64,000 nt of DNA from SIG673 sp045653945 (GTDB lineage: Bacteria > Bacillota > Clostridia > Oscillospirales > CAG-272): NCBI GenBank assembly GCA_045653945.1, contig JAZOML010000004.1:61178-125177 (forward strand). Direction: 5' to 3'. Below are positions 21,736-30,900 of the stretch, one piece after another (position 1 is the stretch's first letter; every line of letters begins with the position of its first letter). Made by a program: the position numbers and the translations under genes. Below the pieces are notes generated by a model, which was not told where the DNA came from, made no database searches, and saw nothing but the letters and a program-made list of their open reading frames with translations.

Positions 21736-24372
21736 ATGGAAAACAAAGCTTATAAAATCGTTGACAGTGTAGAAGCTCTTCAAGGAGCAATTGCCCGTGT
21801 AAGAGCCGCACAAAAGATTTTTGCAACCTATACACAAGAGCAGGTTGACAAAATCTTTTTGGCAGCAGCTTCCGCCGCAGATAAGGCAAGAATTACTCTG
21901 GCAAAGCTTGCGGTAGCAGAAACCGGAATGGGTATTGTAGAAGATAAGGTTATCAAGAATCACTATGCTGCCGAGTACATCTACAATGCTTACAAGGAAA
22001 CAAAAACCTGCGGAATTATTGAAGAAGACAAGGCATTCGGTATCACAAAGATTGCTGAGCCTATTGGTGTTATTGCGGCAGTTATACCTACCACTAACCC
22101 CACCTCAACCGCAATCTTTAAGTGCCTTCTCGCACTTAAAACGCGTAATGCAATCATAATCAGCCCACACCCCAGAGCAAAGAACTGCACCATCGCAGCG
22201 GCAAAGCTCATTCTTGAGGCGGCAGTTGCGGCAGGCGCACCCGATGGAATTATCGACTGGATTGACGTTCCTTCTCTGGAAATGACCAACACCGTTATGA
22301 AAGAAGCTGATATCATACTCGCAACCGGTGGTCCCGGAATGGTTAAGGCTGCTTATTCCAGCGGCAAGCCCGCACTTGGCGTTGGCGCAGGTAACACTCC
22401 TGCTATAATTGACGATAGCGCTAACATTCTTCTCGCAGTAAACTCGATTATCCACTCCAAGACCTTTGACAACGGTATGATTTGTGCGTCCGAGCAATCG
22501 GTTATCGTAATGGAGAGCATTTATGATGAGGTAAAGGCTGAATTTGCCGCAAGAGGTTGTTACTTCCTTAATCCCGAGGAAACAGAAAAGGTTCGCAAGA
22601 CTATCATTATCAACGGTGCACTTAACGCTAAGATAGTCGGTCAGAGAGCCGCAAAAATCGCCGAGCTTGCAAGCGTAACCGTTCCTGAAGGTACTAAAAT
22701 TCTAATCGGCGAGGTTGAGAGCGTAGAGCTTTCCGAGGAGTTTGCTCACGAAAAGCTATCTCCTGTACTTGCTATGTATAAGGTGAAAACCTTTGATGAA
22801 GCACTTGATAAGGCTGATAAGCTCGTTGAGGACGGCGGCTTTGGACATACCGCTTCTCTCTATATCAACGAAATTACCGAAAAAGAAAAGCTTTCCGCTT
22901 ATATGGCAAAAATGAGAACCTGTCGTATTCTCGTTAACACTCCTTCCGCTCACGGAGGTATAGGAGACCTTTACAACTTTAAGCTCGCTCCCTCGCTTAC
23001 ACTTGGTTGCGGTTCTTGGGGCGGTAACAGTGTATCCGAAAACGTAGGTGTAAAGCACCTGCTCAACATTAAGACGGTAGCCGAGAGGAGAGAAAATATG
23101 CTTTGGTTCAGAGCACCTGAAAAGATTTATATAAAGAAGGGCTGCCTGCCCGTAGCTCTTGATGAGCTTCGCACCGTAAGAGGCGCAAAAAAGGCATTTA
23201 TTGTAACTGATACTTTCCTTTATCAAAACGGCTACACAAAGCCGATTACCGACAAGCTTGATGAAATGGGTATTCAGCACTCCACTTTCTGTACCGCTCA
23301 GCCCGATCCTACCCTTGCAAACGCAACGGAGGGCGCTGCGCAGATGAGAGCATTCCAACCCGATACCATCATCGCACTCGGCGGTGGTTCAGCTATGGAT
23401 GCTGCTAAAATTATGTGGGTTCTCTACGAGCATCCGGAAGCAGACTTTATGGATATGGCTATGAGATTTATTGATATTCGCAAGAGAGTTTACACTTTCC
23501 CAAAGATGGGCGAAAAGGCATATTTTATCGCAATTCCTACATCCGCAGGTACGGGCTCTGAAGTAACTCCATTTGCAGTTATCACCGACGAAAAAACAGG
23601 AGTTAAGTATCCTCTTGCCGACTATGAGCTTCTTCCCAATATGGCTATAATCGACACCGATTTCCATATGTCCGCTCCGCGTGGACTTACCGCCGCTTCG
23701 GGCATCGATGCGGTAACTCACGCTCTTGAAGCTTACGCAGCAATGCTCGCTACTGACTACACCGACGGTCTTGCACTCCAAGCACTCAAAAATATTTTCA
23801 AATATCTCCCCAGAGCCTACGAAAACGGCCAAACAGACGTTGAGGCCCGTGAAAAGATGGCTAACGCCGCTACTATTGCAGGTATGGCTTTTGCAAACGC
23901 ATTCCTTGGTGTATGCCACTCTATGGCTCACAAGCTCGGCGCTTTCCACCATCTCCCTCACGGTGTTGCTAATGCTCTTATGATCGAAGAAGTTCTCCGC
24001 TTCAATGCAAGTCAGGCTCCCGCAAAGATGGGTACCTTCTCGCAGTACGACCACCCACACACCCTTGCAAGATATGCTGAAATTGCCGACTATCTCGGAC
24101 TTGGCGGCAAAACCGATGAAGAAAAGCTTGAAAACCTTATCAAGGCTATAAACGAGCTCAAAGCAAAGGTTGGTATCAAGGAAACTATCAAGGATTACGG
24201 TATAGACGAAAACGACTTCCTTTCACGTCTTGACGATATGGTAGAGCAGGCATTTGTCGACCAATGCACCGGCGCTAACCCCCGTTATCCGCTTATGAGC
24301 GAGATAAAGCAAATGTATCTCAACGCTTATTACGGTAAGCATTTCGTTGAAGAAGATATGCCAAAGGCTTAA
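21736..24372 (+). CDS. adhE: Bifunctional acetaldehyde-CoA/alcohol dehydrogenase
   Basis: 878 residues, the usual AdhE length. Residues about 1-440 are an aldehyde dehydrogenase domain with the catalytic Cys in NGMICASEQS (about 250); residues about 455-870 are an iron-dependent alcohol dehydrogenase with GGGSAMDAAK (NAD binding) and the metal-binding histidines in VCHSMAHKLGAFHHLPHG. It reduces acetyl-CoA to ethanol in two NADH-using steps and forms spirosomes. AGGAGG is 6 bases before the ATG; a TATAAT with extended TG at about 21690 is the likely -10. It indicates mixed-acid/ethanol fermentation. Confidence 0.96.
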   Translation: MENKAYKIVDSVEALQGAIARVRAAQKIFATYTQEQVDKIFLAAASAADKARITLAKLAVAETGMGIVEDKVIKNHYAAEYIYNAYKETKTCGIIEEDKAFGITKIAEPIGVIAAVIPTTNPTSTAIFKCLLALKTRNAIIISPHPRAKNCTIAAAKLILEAAVAAGAPDGIIDWIDVPSLEMTNTVMKEADIILATGGPGMVKAAYSSGKPALGVGAGNTPAIIDDSANILLAVNSIIHSKTFDNGMICASEQSVIVMESIYDEVKAEFAARGCYFLNPEETEKVRKTIIINGALNAKIVGQRAAKIAELASVTVPEGTKILIGEVESVELSEEFAHEKLSPVLAMYKVKTFDEALDKADKLVEDGGFGHTASLYINEITEKEKLSAYMAKMRTCRILVNTPSAHGGIGDLYNFKLAPSLTLGCGSWGGNSVSENVGVKHLLNIKTVAERRENMLWFRAPEKIYIKKGCLPVALDELRTVRGAKKAFIVTDTFLYQNGYTKPITDKLDEMGIQHSTFCTAQPDPTLANATEGAAQMRAFQPDTIIALGGGSAMDAAKIMWVLYEHPEADFMDMAMRFIDIRKRVYTFPKMGEKAYFIAIPTSAGTGSEVTPFAVITDEKTGVKYPLADYELLPNMAIIDTDFHMSAPRGLTAASGIDAVTHALEAYAAMLATDYTDGLALQALKNIFKYLPRAYENGQTDVEAREKMANAATIAGMAFANAFLGVCHSMAHKLGAFHHLPHGVANALMIEEVLRFNASQAPAKMGTFSQYDHPHTLARYAEIADYLGLGGKTDEEKLENLIKAINELKAKVGIKETIKDYGIDENDFLSRLDDMVEQAFVDQCTGANPRYPLMSEIKQMYLNAYYGKHFVEEDMPKA

Positions 24373-24386
24373 TGGAGGATATTAAT

Positions 24387-25136
24387 ATGAAGCTTGATAA
24401 CGTAATTTCAGTTAGAAAAAACAAGACCGTTTACCGCGACGGTAACAAGTGTATAAAGCTATTTGACGAAGGATATTCAAAGGCTGACGTACTAAATGAA
24501 GCCTTAAATCAAGCAAGAGTTGAGGAAACAGGGCTTTTGATACCCAAATTACTTGAGGTAACCACGCATAACGGTAAGTGGGCTATCGTAACCGAGTTTA
24601 TTGAGGGCAAAACCCTTGCGCAGCTTATGGAAGAAAACCCCGAAAAATTCGACGAATACCTTGAACAGTTCGTTGATTTGCAAATTGCCGTCCACTCCAA
24701 AAGATGTCCTCTTTTAAACAAATTAAAAGATAAAATGAATAGAAAAATAAGCCAGACTACTCTCGACGCAACGACCAGATATGAGCTTCACGCACGTCTT
24801 GAGGGTATGCCAAAGCACAACAAGGTTTGCCATGGAGATTTTAACCCGTCAAATATAATCGTTAACGAAAAAGGCGAGTTTTATATAATTGACTGGGCGC
24901 ACGCAACTCAGGGAAACGCCTCTGCTGACGTATCAAGAACCTATCTGCTTTTCTATCTTGCCGGAAAAACCGAAATAGCCAATAAATATATGGAGCTTTT
25001 TTGCAAGAAAAGAGATACGGCAAGACAGTACGTTCAAAAATGGTTACCTATCGTTGCCGCTTCGCAATCCGTAAAGGGCAATGAAGAGGAGCGAGAGCTA
25101 CTTTTAAAGTGGGTTGACGTTGTTGACTACGAATAA
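24387..25136 (+). CDS. Aminoglycoside-phosphotransferase-fold small-molecule kinase
   Basis: 249 residues from the ATG at 24387 (GGAGG 8 bases before). Motifs are VTEFIEGKTLAQL (hinge), CHGDFNPSNIIV (catalytic loop, about 148-159) and FYIIDWAHAT (Mg-binding Asp). Shorter than typical APH drug-resistance enzymes and lying 14 bases after adhE, so more likely a metabolic or housekeeping kinase than a resistance factor. Substrate unknown. Confidence 0.72.
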   Translation: MKLDNVISVRKNKTVYRDGNKCIKLFDEGYSKADVLNEALNQARVEETGLLIPKLLEVTTHNGKWAIVTEFIEGKTLAQLMEENPEKFDEYLEQFVDLQIAVHSKRCPLLNKLKDKMNRKISQTTLDATTRYELHARLEGMPKHNKVCHGDFNPSNIIVNEKGEFYIIDWAHATQGNASADVSRTYLLFYLAGKTEIANKYMELFCKKRDTARQYVQKWLPIVAASQSVKGNEEERELLLKWVDVVDYE

Positions 25137-25143
25137 TAATGAT

Positions 25144-25177
25144 AAAAGAGCCACCGAAATACGGTGGCTCTTTTTTT
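25144..25177 (+). terminator. Terminator of the adhE unit
   Basis: AAAGAGCCACCG-AAATA-CGGTGGCTCTTT followed by a T-run. Confidence 0.85.
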
Positions 25178-25188
25178 GATATTTTATA

Positions 25189-26745
25189 TTAAATTTCCCC
25201 TACTTCTTTGGCAAGTTCAAACATACGAAACGCAGAGCCTATATGGCAGTTTATCCAGAAGTTTTCAAGGGTTTTAGTGCACTCCTTCGACATCCAGTGA
25301 GTAGGAATTACGCCGATTTCGGGGTCCTGCATTCTAGTTATCGAATCGCCAAGCGCCTTCGCCTTTTCAAGCAGAAGCTCATCACCCGTAACTCTATACA
25401 GCGCAAGCATAGTTGTCATAACCGCAACCGTGCTTCCGTCTATCGGAACATACCAAAAATACTGTTCAAGCGCTGCGGGTGAATACCAATAATCACCCTC
25501 TTTGAAGTGCTCGTTCCAAGGAGCGTGCTCACCCCAAACAACAAACTGGTCCTCAACAAAGCGCATAAGCTCCTTTGCTTCCTCAATTTTTTCGGGAACG
25601 TCGGGGTATTTCTTAGTTATGTTCTGTATCATTCTGTCCGCTTCAAGATGGGTAAGGTCAAGGTAGTTACCCGAAAGCTTTATATCCTCAAACTGTCCCT
25701 CCCAGTTATAATTTTCAAGGCAGGTCTTTTCTATGTAACGGTAAAAGCCGTCTGCAAGTTCATTCCAGCATTTCTCTCCCGTTCGTTCATAAAATGCGGT
25801 AATAAAGTCAAGAATTTGTCCCGAAACACATACGTTAGGTCCGACAGGCTCGCCGCTTTTTGCATCAAGAAGCAGATACCAGCTTCCGCATTCAAGAACG
25901 TTAGCTTTGTAGTAGTCTGCTATACGCGCGGCTGCATCAAAATATTTTTTATCTCCGGTAGCTTTTTCAAGCAAAAGGAACATACTTCCTGCCGATGCAG
26001 GGTAAATAATCATCAGCTGATCTCTTCTTCCCCAAGCCATCGGAGCGTTTTTATCGACTATCTCCTTATTAAGTCCTTTAAAGGAGTATGTGGGAGGAAG
26101 TCCTGCAAGAGCATAGCTTTCGTCATAGGTAATAGATAGCAGGTAATCTGCCGCATTTATTGCGAGCTGCATAGCATCTTTTGCATTTTCGGGTTCAAGC
26201 TCTGCGTACGCTATCATCGTTCTTACAATACTGCTTATCATCTTTGCGGGATAGACGTTATGATAATAGTCTGGGTCGGGATAGCCTTTTTTGAGCCAAT
26301 ACTGTGTAGTAGGGTCATTGAATACAAAACGAAATGCTTTTATAGCACACTCTTTATACGAGCAGGCTCTTTCAGGAAGTGCATCTCTTCCGGGAAATCC
26401 CTCCATTTTATAAAAGGTTCTGGTGCCTGCAAGGTATTTTTTGCCAGTGTTTTTATTGACTGCCTCAACGGTCAGGGTTACTATACCTACTGCTATATCC
26501 TTCCATATTTTATTAAGTGGCTCAATAGGGCTTTCAGCGGTAAATGTATATACTCCACCCTTACTGTCGGTTGCAGTATAGATGTACTCCTTTGCACCGG
26601 GAATTGCGGGCATCATAAACTGAGGTACGTACATAAACTGCGAGGAATTTATATTCCAGAACGGTTTACCGTTATTTCCTGCGCGACGTACAGTTTTGGT
26701 GGCGCTGTTGTACTCATCAAAAGCCTGTTTTGCGAATTTATCCAT
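25189..26745 (-). CDS. Putative (alpha/alpha)6-barrel carbohydrate-active protein
   Basis: 518 residues, cytoplasmic (no signal peptide). A beta-rich N-terminal part (about 1-120) is followed by repeated helical hairpins with aromatic/acidic motifs (PASAGSMFLLLEKATGDKKY, DLTHLEADRMIQNITKKYP, GVIPTHWMSKE) typical of (alpha/alpha)6 toroids such as N-acyl-glucosamine epimerases and several glycosidase or unsaturated-uronidase families. I cannot place it in one family. ATG 26745 has AAGGAG 9 bases before. It could process products of the lyase-like lipoproteins at 44-51 kb, but it is far from them. Confidence 0.55.
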   Translation of the reverse strand: MDKFAKQAFDEYNSATKTVRRAGNNGKPFWNINSSQFMYVPQFMMPAIPGAKEYIYTATDSKGGVYTFTAESPIEPLNKIWKDIAVGIVTLTVEAVNKNTGKKYLAGTRTFYKMEGFPGRDALPERACSYKECAIKAFRFVFNDPTTQYWLKKGYPDPDYYHNVYPAKMISSIVRTMIAYAELEPENAKDAMQLAINAADYLLSITYDESYALAGLPPTYSFKGLNKEIVDKNAPMAWGRRDQLMIIYPASAGSMFLLLEKATGDKKYFDAAARIADYYKANVLECGSWYLLLDAKSGEPVGPNVCVSGQILDFITAFYERTGEKCWNELADGFYRYIEKTCLENYNWEGQFEDIKLSGNYLDLTHLEADRMIQNITKKYPDVPEKIEEAKELMRFVEDQFVVWGEHAPWNEHFKEGDYWYSPAALEQYFWYVPIDGSTVAVMTTMLALYRVTGDELLLEKAKALGDSITRMQDPEIGVIPTHWMSKECTKTLENFWINCHIGSAFRMFELAKEVGEI

Positions 26746-26780
26746 TAATTTAATCTCCTTTTCACACAAGGTTATAATTT

Positions 26781-26809
26781 ATTTTAACCGTTTTTATTGC
26801 AAATTTCAA
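26781..26809 (-). promoter_or_regulatory. Promoter of the barrel-protein gene
   Basis: Minus strand TTGAAA, 17 bp, TAAAAT, about 35 bases before the start codon. Confidence 0.6.
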
Positions 26810-26901
26810 TATATATTTTCCATATTTTTATTTAAAAAAGTTTGTTTACGCTTTAAAATGTATGTTTTTTGAAATTCCGCAAAAAACTTTCAAAAAAATA
26901 C

Positions 26902-26930
26902 TTGACAAACGAAAATGTTTATGGTATACT
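26902..26930 (+). promoter_or_regulatory. Promoter of the infC operon
   Basis: TTGACA, 17 bp, TATACT. A 150-base structured leader follows before infC. Confidence 0.82.
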
Positions 26931-26936
26931 ATCGAA

Positions 26937-27069
26937 GTAAAAGAAGCAGAGCTCTCCGCTCTCACCAATAAGGCAATAGCGCTTTAAGGTTGATATTTTT
27001 CACGGTGTACGGGTGTATGGCGTGAATTTTGGGTTGCGGGGAGAAATGTATTCTTCACCGCATTTTTTG
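26937..27069 (+). ncRNA. L20-type leader of the infC-rpmI-rplT operon
   Basis: The leader holds an early small stem (AGAGC/GCTCT followed by CACC), a conserved-looking AAGGTTGAT stretch, a TTCACG/CGTGAA stem and a final terminator hairpin. This matches the plan of the L20 leader of low-GC Gram-positives, where ribosomal protein L20 binds the RNA and favours the terminator, shutting the operon down. Family assignment rests on position, operon content and the terminator, not on an alignment. Confidence 0.7.
27035..27069 (+). terminator. Attenuator terminator before infC
   Basis: TGCGG + GGAGAA pairs with TTCTTC + CCGCA (one bulged A), loop ATGTA, then TTTTTTG. It sits 6 bases before the infC ribosome site, so it must be an attenuator and not an operon end. 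Confidence 0.75.
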
Positions 27070-27089
27070 TTTATTGGAGGTGCTTTACT

Positions 27090-27635
27090 ATCAAGAACAC
27101 TAACGGAAAAGAGCATGAAATTAATGAAGAAATCGGTCTTGCTCCCGATACAAGCGTCCGTGTAATCGGCGACGACGGAGCACAGTACGGTATCATCACC
27201 TTTGCAAAGGCTCTTGAAACTGCATACGACAAGGGACTTGACCTCGTTATGATGAGCGCTCAGGCTGACCCGCCCGTATGTAAAATTATGGACTACGGCA
27301 AATTCTGTTTTGACCGTAACAAAAAGGAAAAGGAAGCCCGTAAAAAGCAAAAGGTTATTGAGGTTAAGGAAATTCAGCTCACCTGTCTTATTGACACTAA
27401 TGACTTCAATACCAAGGTTAATCACGCTCGCCGTTTCCTCTCCGACGGAAACAAGGTTAAGGTTATGGTAAAGTTCAAGGGACGTCAAATGTCCCGTCAG
27501 GAAGTTGGAAAAGAGCTTCTTGAACGTTTCAAGGAGGCGTGTAGCGACCTCGGTGCTCCCGAGAAGGCGCCTATTCTTGAAGGAAGAAATATGATAATGT
27601 TTATCGCGCCCTTAAAAACAACCGGCGCAAAATGA
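27090..27635 (+). CDS. infC: Translation initiation factor IF-3, AUC start codon
   Basis: 181 residues, normal IF3 length. The N-domain starts IKNTNGKEHEINEEIGLAPD and contains VRVIGDDGAQYGI; the C-domain includes DFNTKVNHARRFLSDGNKVK and VMVKFKGRQMSRQE. The first in-frame ATG (27249) would delete the whole N-domain. The only suitable start is the ATC at 27090, 9 bases after GGAGG. Rare AUU/AUC/AUA starts are typical of infC because IF3 discriminates against them and so represses its own synthesis. Confidence 0.93.
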   Translation: MKNTNGKEHEINEEIGLAPDTSVRVIGDDGAQYGIITFAKALETAYDKGLDLVMMSAQADPPVCKIMDYGKFCFDRNKKEKEARKKQKVIEVKEIQLTCLIDTNDFNTKVNHARRFLSDGNKVKVMVKFKGRQMSRQEVGKELLERFKEACSDLGAPEKAPILEGRNMIMFIAPLKTTGAK

Positions 27636-27650
27636 AAGGAGTTTTAAACC

Positions 27651-27848
27651 ATGGGTAAAATCAAAACACACAGCGCTTCCGCAAAGAGATTTAAGCTCAC
27701 CAAAAGCGGAAAAGTAAAGCTTTCGCACATGAACCGCCGCCACAAGACTGCTCTTAAGAGCTCCAAGCGTATGAGAGGCCTCCGCAAGGGTGGATACCTC
27801 AGCGAGTCTATGGCTCCCAACATCAAGAAACTGCTTCCCCGTGTTTAA
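27651..27848 (+). CDS. rpmI: 50S ribosomal protein L35
   Basis: 65 residues, very basic, with MGKIKTHSASAKRFKLTKSG and HMNRRHKTALKSSKR typical of L35. AAAGGAG precedes the ATG; 15 bases after infC. Confidence 0.97.
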   Translation: MGKIKTHSASAKRFKLTKSGKVKLSHMNRRHKTALKSSKRMRGLRKGGYLSESMAPNIKKLLPRV

Positions 27849-27882
27849 TTTGCGGGCATTATATCTAAGGAGGATTTAACAA

Positions 27883-28236
27883 ATGGCAAGAGTTAAACGC
27901 GCTATGATGACGCGCAAGAGAAGAAAAAAGATATTAAAGGCCGCAAAGGGTTACTGGGGCGCAAAGTCCAAGCATTTTAAGATGGCTAAACAGGCCGTTA
28001 TGAAGAGCGGTAACTATGCTTTCGCAGGCAGAAAGCAGAAGAAGAGAGATTTCCGTCAGCTTTGGATCACCAGAATCTCTGCAGCAGCAAAGGTAAACGG
28101 AATGAACTATTCTACCCTTATCAACGGTCTCAAGAAGGCTGGCATCGACCTCAACCGTAAGATGCTCTCTGAGATCGCTATCGCAGACCCCGCAGCTTTC
28201 GCAGACCTCTGCGCAAAGGCTAAGGCTGCCCTTTAA
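27883..28236 (+). CDS. rplT: 50S ribosomal protein L20
   Basis: 117 residues, standard length, with MARVKRAMMTRKRRKKILKA and AGRKQKKRDFRQLWITRISA. It binds 23S rRNA early in assembly and is the likely autorepressor acting on the leader at 26937-27069. Last gene of the operon. Confidence 0.97.
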   Translation: MARVKRAMMTRKRRKKILKAAKGYWGAKSKHFKMAKQAVMKSGNYAFAGRKQKKRDFRQLWITRISAAAKVNGMNYSTLINGLKKAGIDLNRKMLSEIAIADPAAFADLCAKAKAAL

Positions 28237-28249
28237 TTTAAACTAATAC

Positions 28250-28285
28250 AAATCAGGTCGAGTCAAATGACACGACCTGATTTTT
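28250..28285 (+). terminator. Terminator of the infC operon
   Basis: AAATCAGGTCG-AGTCA-AA-TGACA-CGACCTGATTT, a long near-perfect stem ending in TTTTT. Confidence 0.85.
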
Positions 28286-28309
28286 GGCTTTTTAAGTGAG
28301 GAAGAAAAC

Positions 28310-29107
28310 GTGAATTTTGATATTATAACATCAAGAAACAACCCCCTAATTAAGGAAATTGCTAAGCTTTCGGACAAAAAGCACCGAGAAAAAAGCTCAC
28401 TTTTTGCCTTTGAAGGCAGAAAACTACTCTCTGAGGCTTTACAAAGCGGTGTACAAATCGTAAATATTTTTGTTACCCAAAAAGCACTTCAGGTTGTACA
28501 AAAAATGGATATTCCCTGCCGTTTGACCGTCGTCAGCGACGAGGTTTACGACAAAATTTCCTTTGAAAAATCACCGGAAGGTATATTCTGTGTAGCAAAA
28601 ACTCTTGACAAATTCCATAATTTATATATAATAGATAGAAGGGAAGATTTTCACCAAGGCAGTTATTTTGTTCTCGACGGCATTCGCGACCCCGGAAATC
28701 TCGGTACAATCCTGCGTACAGCCTCAGCCTTCGGCTGCGACTGTCTAATTATGAGCGAGGACTGTGCCGATATTTATAATCCTAAAACTGTAAGAGCGTC
28801 TATGGGTGCAATTTTCCGTCAAAAAACACTTCGCGCCTCTGACCTTACCGCTGTTATCCTCAATTTGCGTGAGTGCGACAAGACAGTTTATGCTGCCACT
28901 TTGGACGATAACAGTATTTCTCTTTTTGATACAAAGGTAAATTCGAACGTTTGCTTTGTGGTAGGAAACGAGGGTAACGGTATAAGGAGTGAGGTTATCG
29001 GTGCTTGTAACGGCTCGGTTATAATTCCTATGGAAAACGGAACTGAATCGCTCAACGCAGCAGCAGCATCTACAATCCTTCTCTATGAGGCTTATCGCCA
29101 AAGATAA
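28310..29107 (+). CDS. TrmH/SpoU family RNA 2'-O-methyltransferase
   Basis: 265 residues from a GTG start (GAGGAAG upstream). An N-terminal substrate-binding domain (ITSRNNPLIKEIAKLSDKKH) is followed by a SPOUT knot with the three SpoU motifs: LDGIRDPGNLGTILRTA (about 123-139), VVGNEGNGI and IIPMENGTESLNAAAAS. It methylates ribose in rRNA or tRNA using SAM. It resembles YsgA/RlmB-like proteins often found after rplT in Firmicutes; exact target unknown. Confidence 0.85.
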   Translation: MNFDIITSRNNPLIKEIAKLSDKKHREKSSLFAFEGRKLLSEALQSGVQIVNIFVTQKALQVVQKMDIPCRLTVVSDEVYDKISFEKSPEGIFCVAKTLDKFHNLYIIDRREDFHQGSYFVLDGIRDPGNLGTILRTASAFGCDCLIMSEDCADIYNPKTVRASMGAIFRQKTLRASDLTAVILNLRECDKTVYAATLDDNSISLFDTKVNSNVCFVVGNEGNGIRSEVIGACNGSVIIPMENGTESLNAAAASTILLYEAYRQR

Positions 29108-29133
29108 AATCATTTTAACTAACGGAGTTTTAT

Positions 29134-30831
29134 ATGTACGATTGCAGATATTGGATCTGGCTCTCTACCAAATTTGAGCCCGGAGCTATTAAATGCGACA
29201 AGCTTTTGCAGGAGTTTGACTACAATCCAAAAGCTATTTACGAGGCGGAGCGTGATGCCTTTGTCAAGGTTTGTGGCTCTAATCTACGGTTGCTCAATGC
29301 ACTTTGCGACAAAAATCTTGACGAAACGCTTGAGATACTTCGCTTTTGCGAAAAGCACAACGTTGGCATACTGACACAAGATGACGAAAAGTATCCATCT
29401 TCTATTCTTCGCATAGACGGACAGCCGCCTGTTATATACTATAAGGGAACGATACCCGATTTTGAACATAGATTTTCAGTCGCTATCGTTGGCACAAGAA
29501 AGGTTTCGCCCTACGGAAGCTCCGCTGCCTATACTATCGCACACGATATTGCCGCCGCAGGCGGAATAATCGTAAGTGGTATGGCGCTTGGTACTGACAC
29601 CGCCGCTCATAGAGGAGCTCTAGATACTAAGGGAACAACGGTTGCTTTCCTTGGATGCGGTATTGACGTCATTTACCCTAAGGAAAATGCCGCGCTTATG
29701 AAGGAAATTATCCAAAACGGCGCAGTTATGACCGATTATCCTCCGCACGCAAGACCAGAGGGGCGCCACTTCCCTGTACGCAACCGTTTAATAAGTGGAG
29801 TAAGTCACGGCGTTCTGATTGTTGAAGCGGCTAAAAAGAGCGGCGCACTGATAACCGCCGACCACGCAAAAAAGCAGGGTAAGCTTCTCTATGCTATCCC
29901 CGGCAGAATAGGTGAGCTTAACAGTGAGGGCTCGAACAATCTCTTGATTTCGGGCGCAAAAACTGTTCTTAACTCCTCGGATATAATAAACGATTACCGA
30001 CTGCTTTTCAATCTTGATGCAGAGGTCGATATGAGTGGCTTTAAGGGCTTTAAGCCCACCGAGCGTTCAAGTGCCGATTTAAAGCAACCCTACAAAACTC
30101 CGACTTATAACCCGTTTGCAAACGAAACGGGCACCTATTCCGATAGAAACACTGAAACACCCTTTTACGATAGGTTTATTCCATATCCCAAAAGAAAAAC
30201 GGAACAAACCACCGAGCAGGCTACCTCCAAGAAACAGTTATCATCCGTCAATTACAAGGCTTTAGATAACGGGGATATGAACGGACTAAAGGCAAGTGAG
30301 CCAAAGCCCATAATAATTTACAATGATTTCGAGGAAGACGATAGGGCGCGCTCTTATATGTCGATGGGTACAGACAAATCCCCTGAAATTGAGGAGCTTA
30401 ATGCTCTTGCAGGGCGTCCCATATTCAGATACCCAAGCGAGCCTATGCCCGAGGGCGGTTACAGGATAACTCACAAAGTCGACCCCAAAGAATACGAAAG
30501 AAAAGAACGTGAAAGGCGTGAAAAGCTAAAAGAGGAAATCGGTGATCCCGATATAATTCGTCCTGTTATTCCCCACGCGCCGACTCTTGAAGAAATGAAG
30601 GAGCTTCGCGACAAGGATACAATCCTTAAATACAATGACGAATATTCCTCTCTCAACGCTACCGAAAAAGAAATAGTTTACTGTCTTGAGGGCGGCAGAA
30701 AAACAATTGATGCAATGTCGCACCTCGGTATACCCGTTCCAAAGCTTCTTTCAGTTCTCACTATGCTTGAAATTAAGCAAATTGTAAATCAGCTGCCCGG
30801 CGGTTATTTCGAATTAAAGCGCAGGCACTAA
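29134..30831 (+). CDS. dprA: DNA processing protein DprA/Smf with a long insert
   Basis: 565 residues, about 200 longer than usual. A SAM-like N-terminal region, a Rossmann-like DprA domain (about 95-280, VGTRKVSPYGSSAAYTIAHD, GMALGTDTAAHRGALD, PVRNRLISGVSHGVLIVEA) and a C-terminal winged helix (about 505-560). Residues about 300-500 are a polar, probably disordered linker rich in Pro, Glu, Lys and Arg. DprA loads RecA on incoming single-stranded DNA. The dprA-topA order is standard for Firmicutes. Confidence 0.92.
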   Translation: MYDCRYWIWLSTKFEPGAIKCDKLLQEFDYNPKAIYEAERDAFVKVCGSNLRLLNALCDKNLDETLEILRFCEKHNVGILTQDDEKYPSSILRIDGQPPVIYYKGTIPDFEHRFSVAIVGTRKVSPYGSSAAYTIAHDIAAAGGIIVSGMALGTDTAAHRGALDTKGTTVAFLGCGIDVIYPKENAALMKEIIQNGAVMTDYPPHARPEGRHFPVRNRLISGVSHGVLIVEAAKKSGALITADHAKKQGKLLYAIPGRIGELNSEGSNNLLISGAKTVLNSSDIINDYRLLFNLDAEVDMSGFKGFKPTERSSADLKQPYKTPTYNPFANETGTYSDRNTETPFYDRFIPYPKRKTEQTTEQATSKKQLSSVNYKALDNGDMNGLKASEPKPIIIYNDFEEDDRARSYMSMGTDKSPEIEELNALAGRPIFRYPSEPMPEGGYRITHKVDPKEYERKERERREKLKEEIGDPDIIRPVIPHAPTLEEMKELRDKDTILKYNDEYSSLNATEKEIVYCLEGGRKTIDAMSHLGIPVPKLLSVLTMLEIKQIVNQLPGGYFELKRRH

Positions 30832-30900
30832 GCATATTATTGTTATCAAATCGCTTATGCGTTAAATGTTAAATATATCACCCGAACTAGGAGAAAACAA

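Noticed and set aside
23389..24060. Long minus-strand open frame inside adhE (also 22756-23358)
   Set aside because: Antisense to a well-conserved gene; the composition is a mirror of adhE codon use and no start signals are seen.
24387..25136. Aminoglycoside resistance gene
   Set aside because: The fold is APH-like but motifs are generic and the gene follows adhE; no resistance-type features or mobile context.
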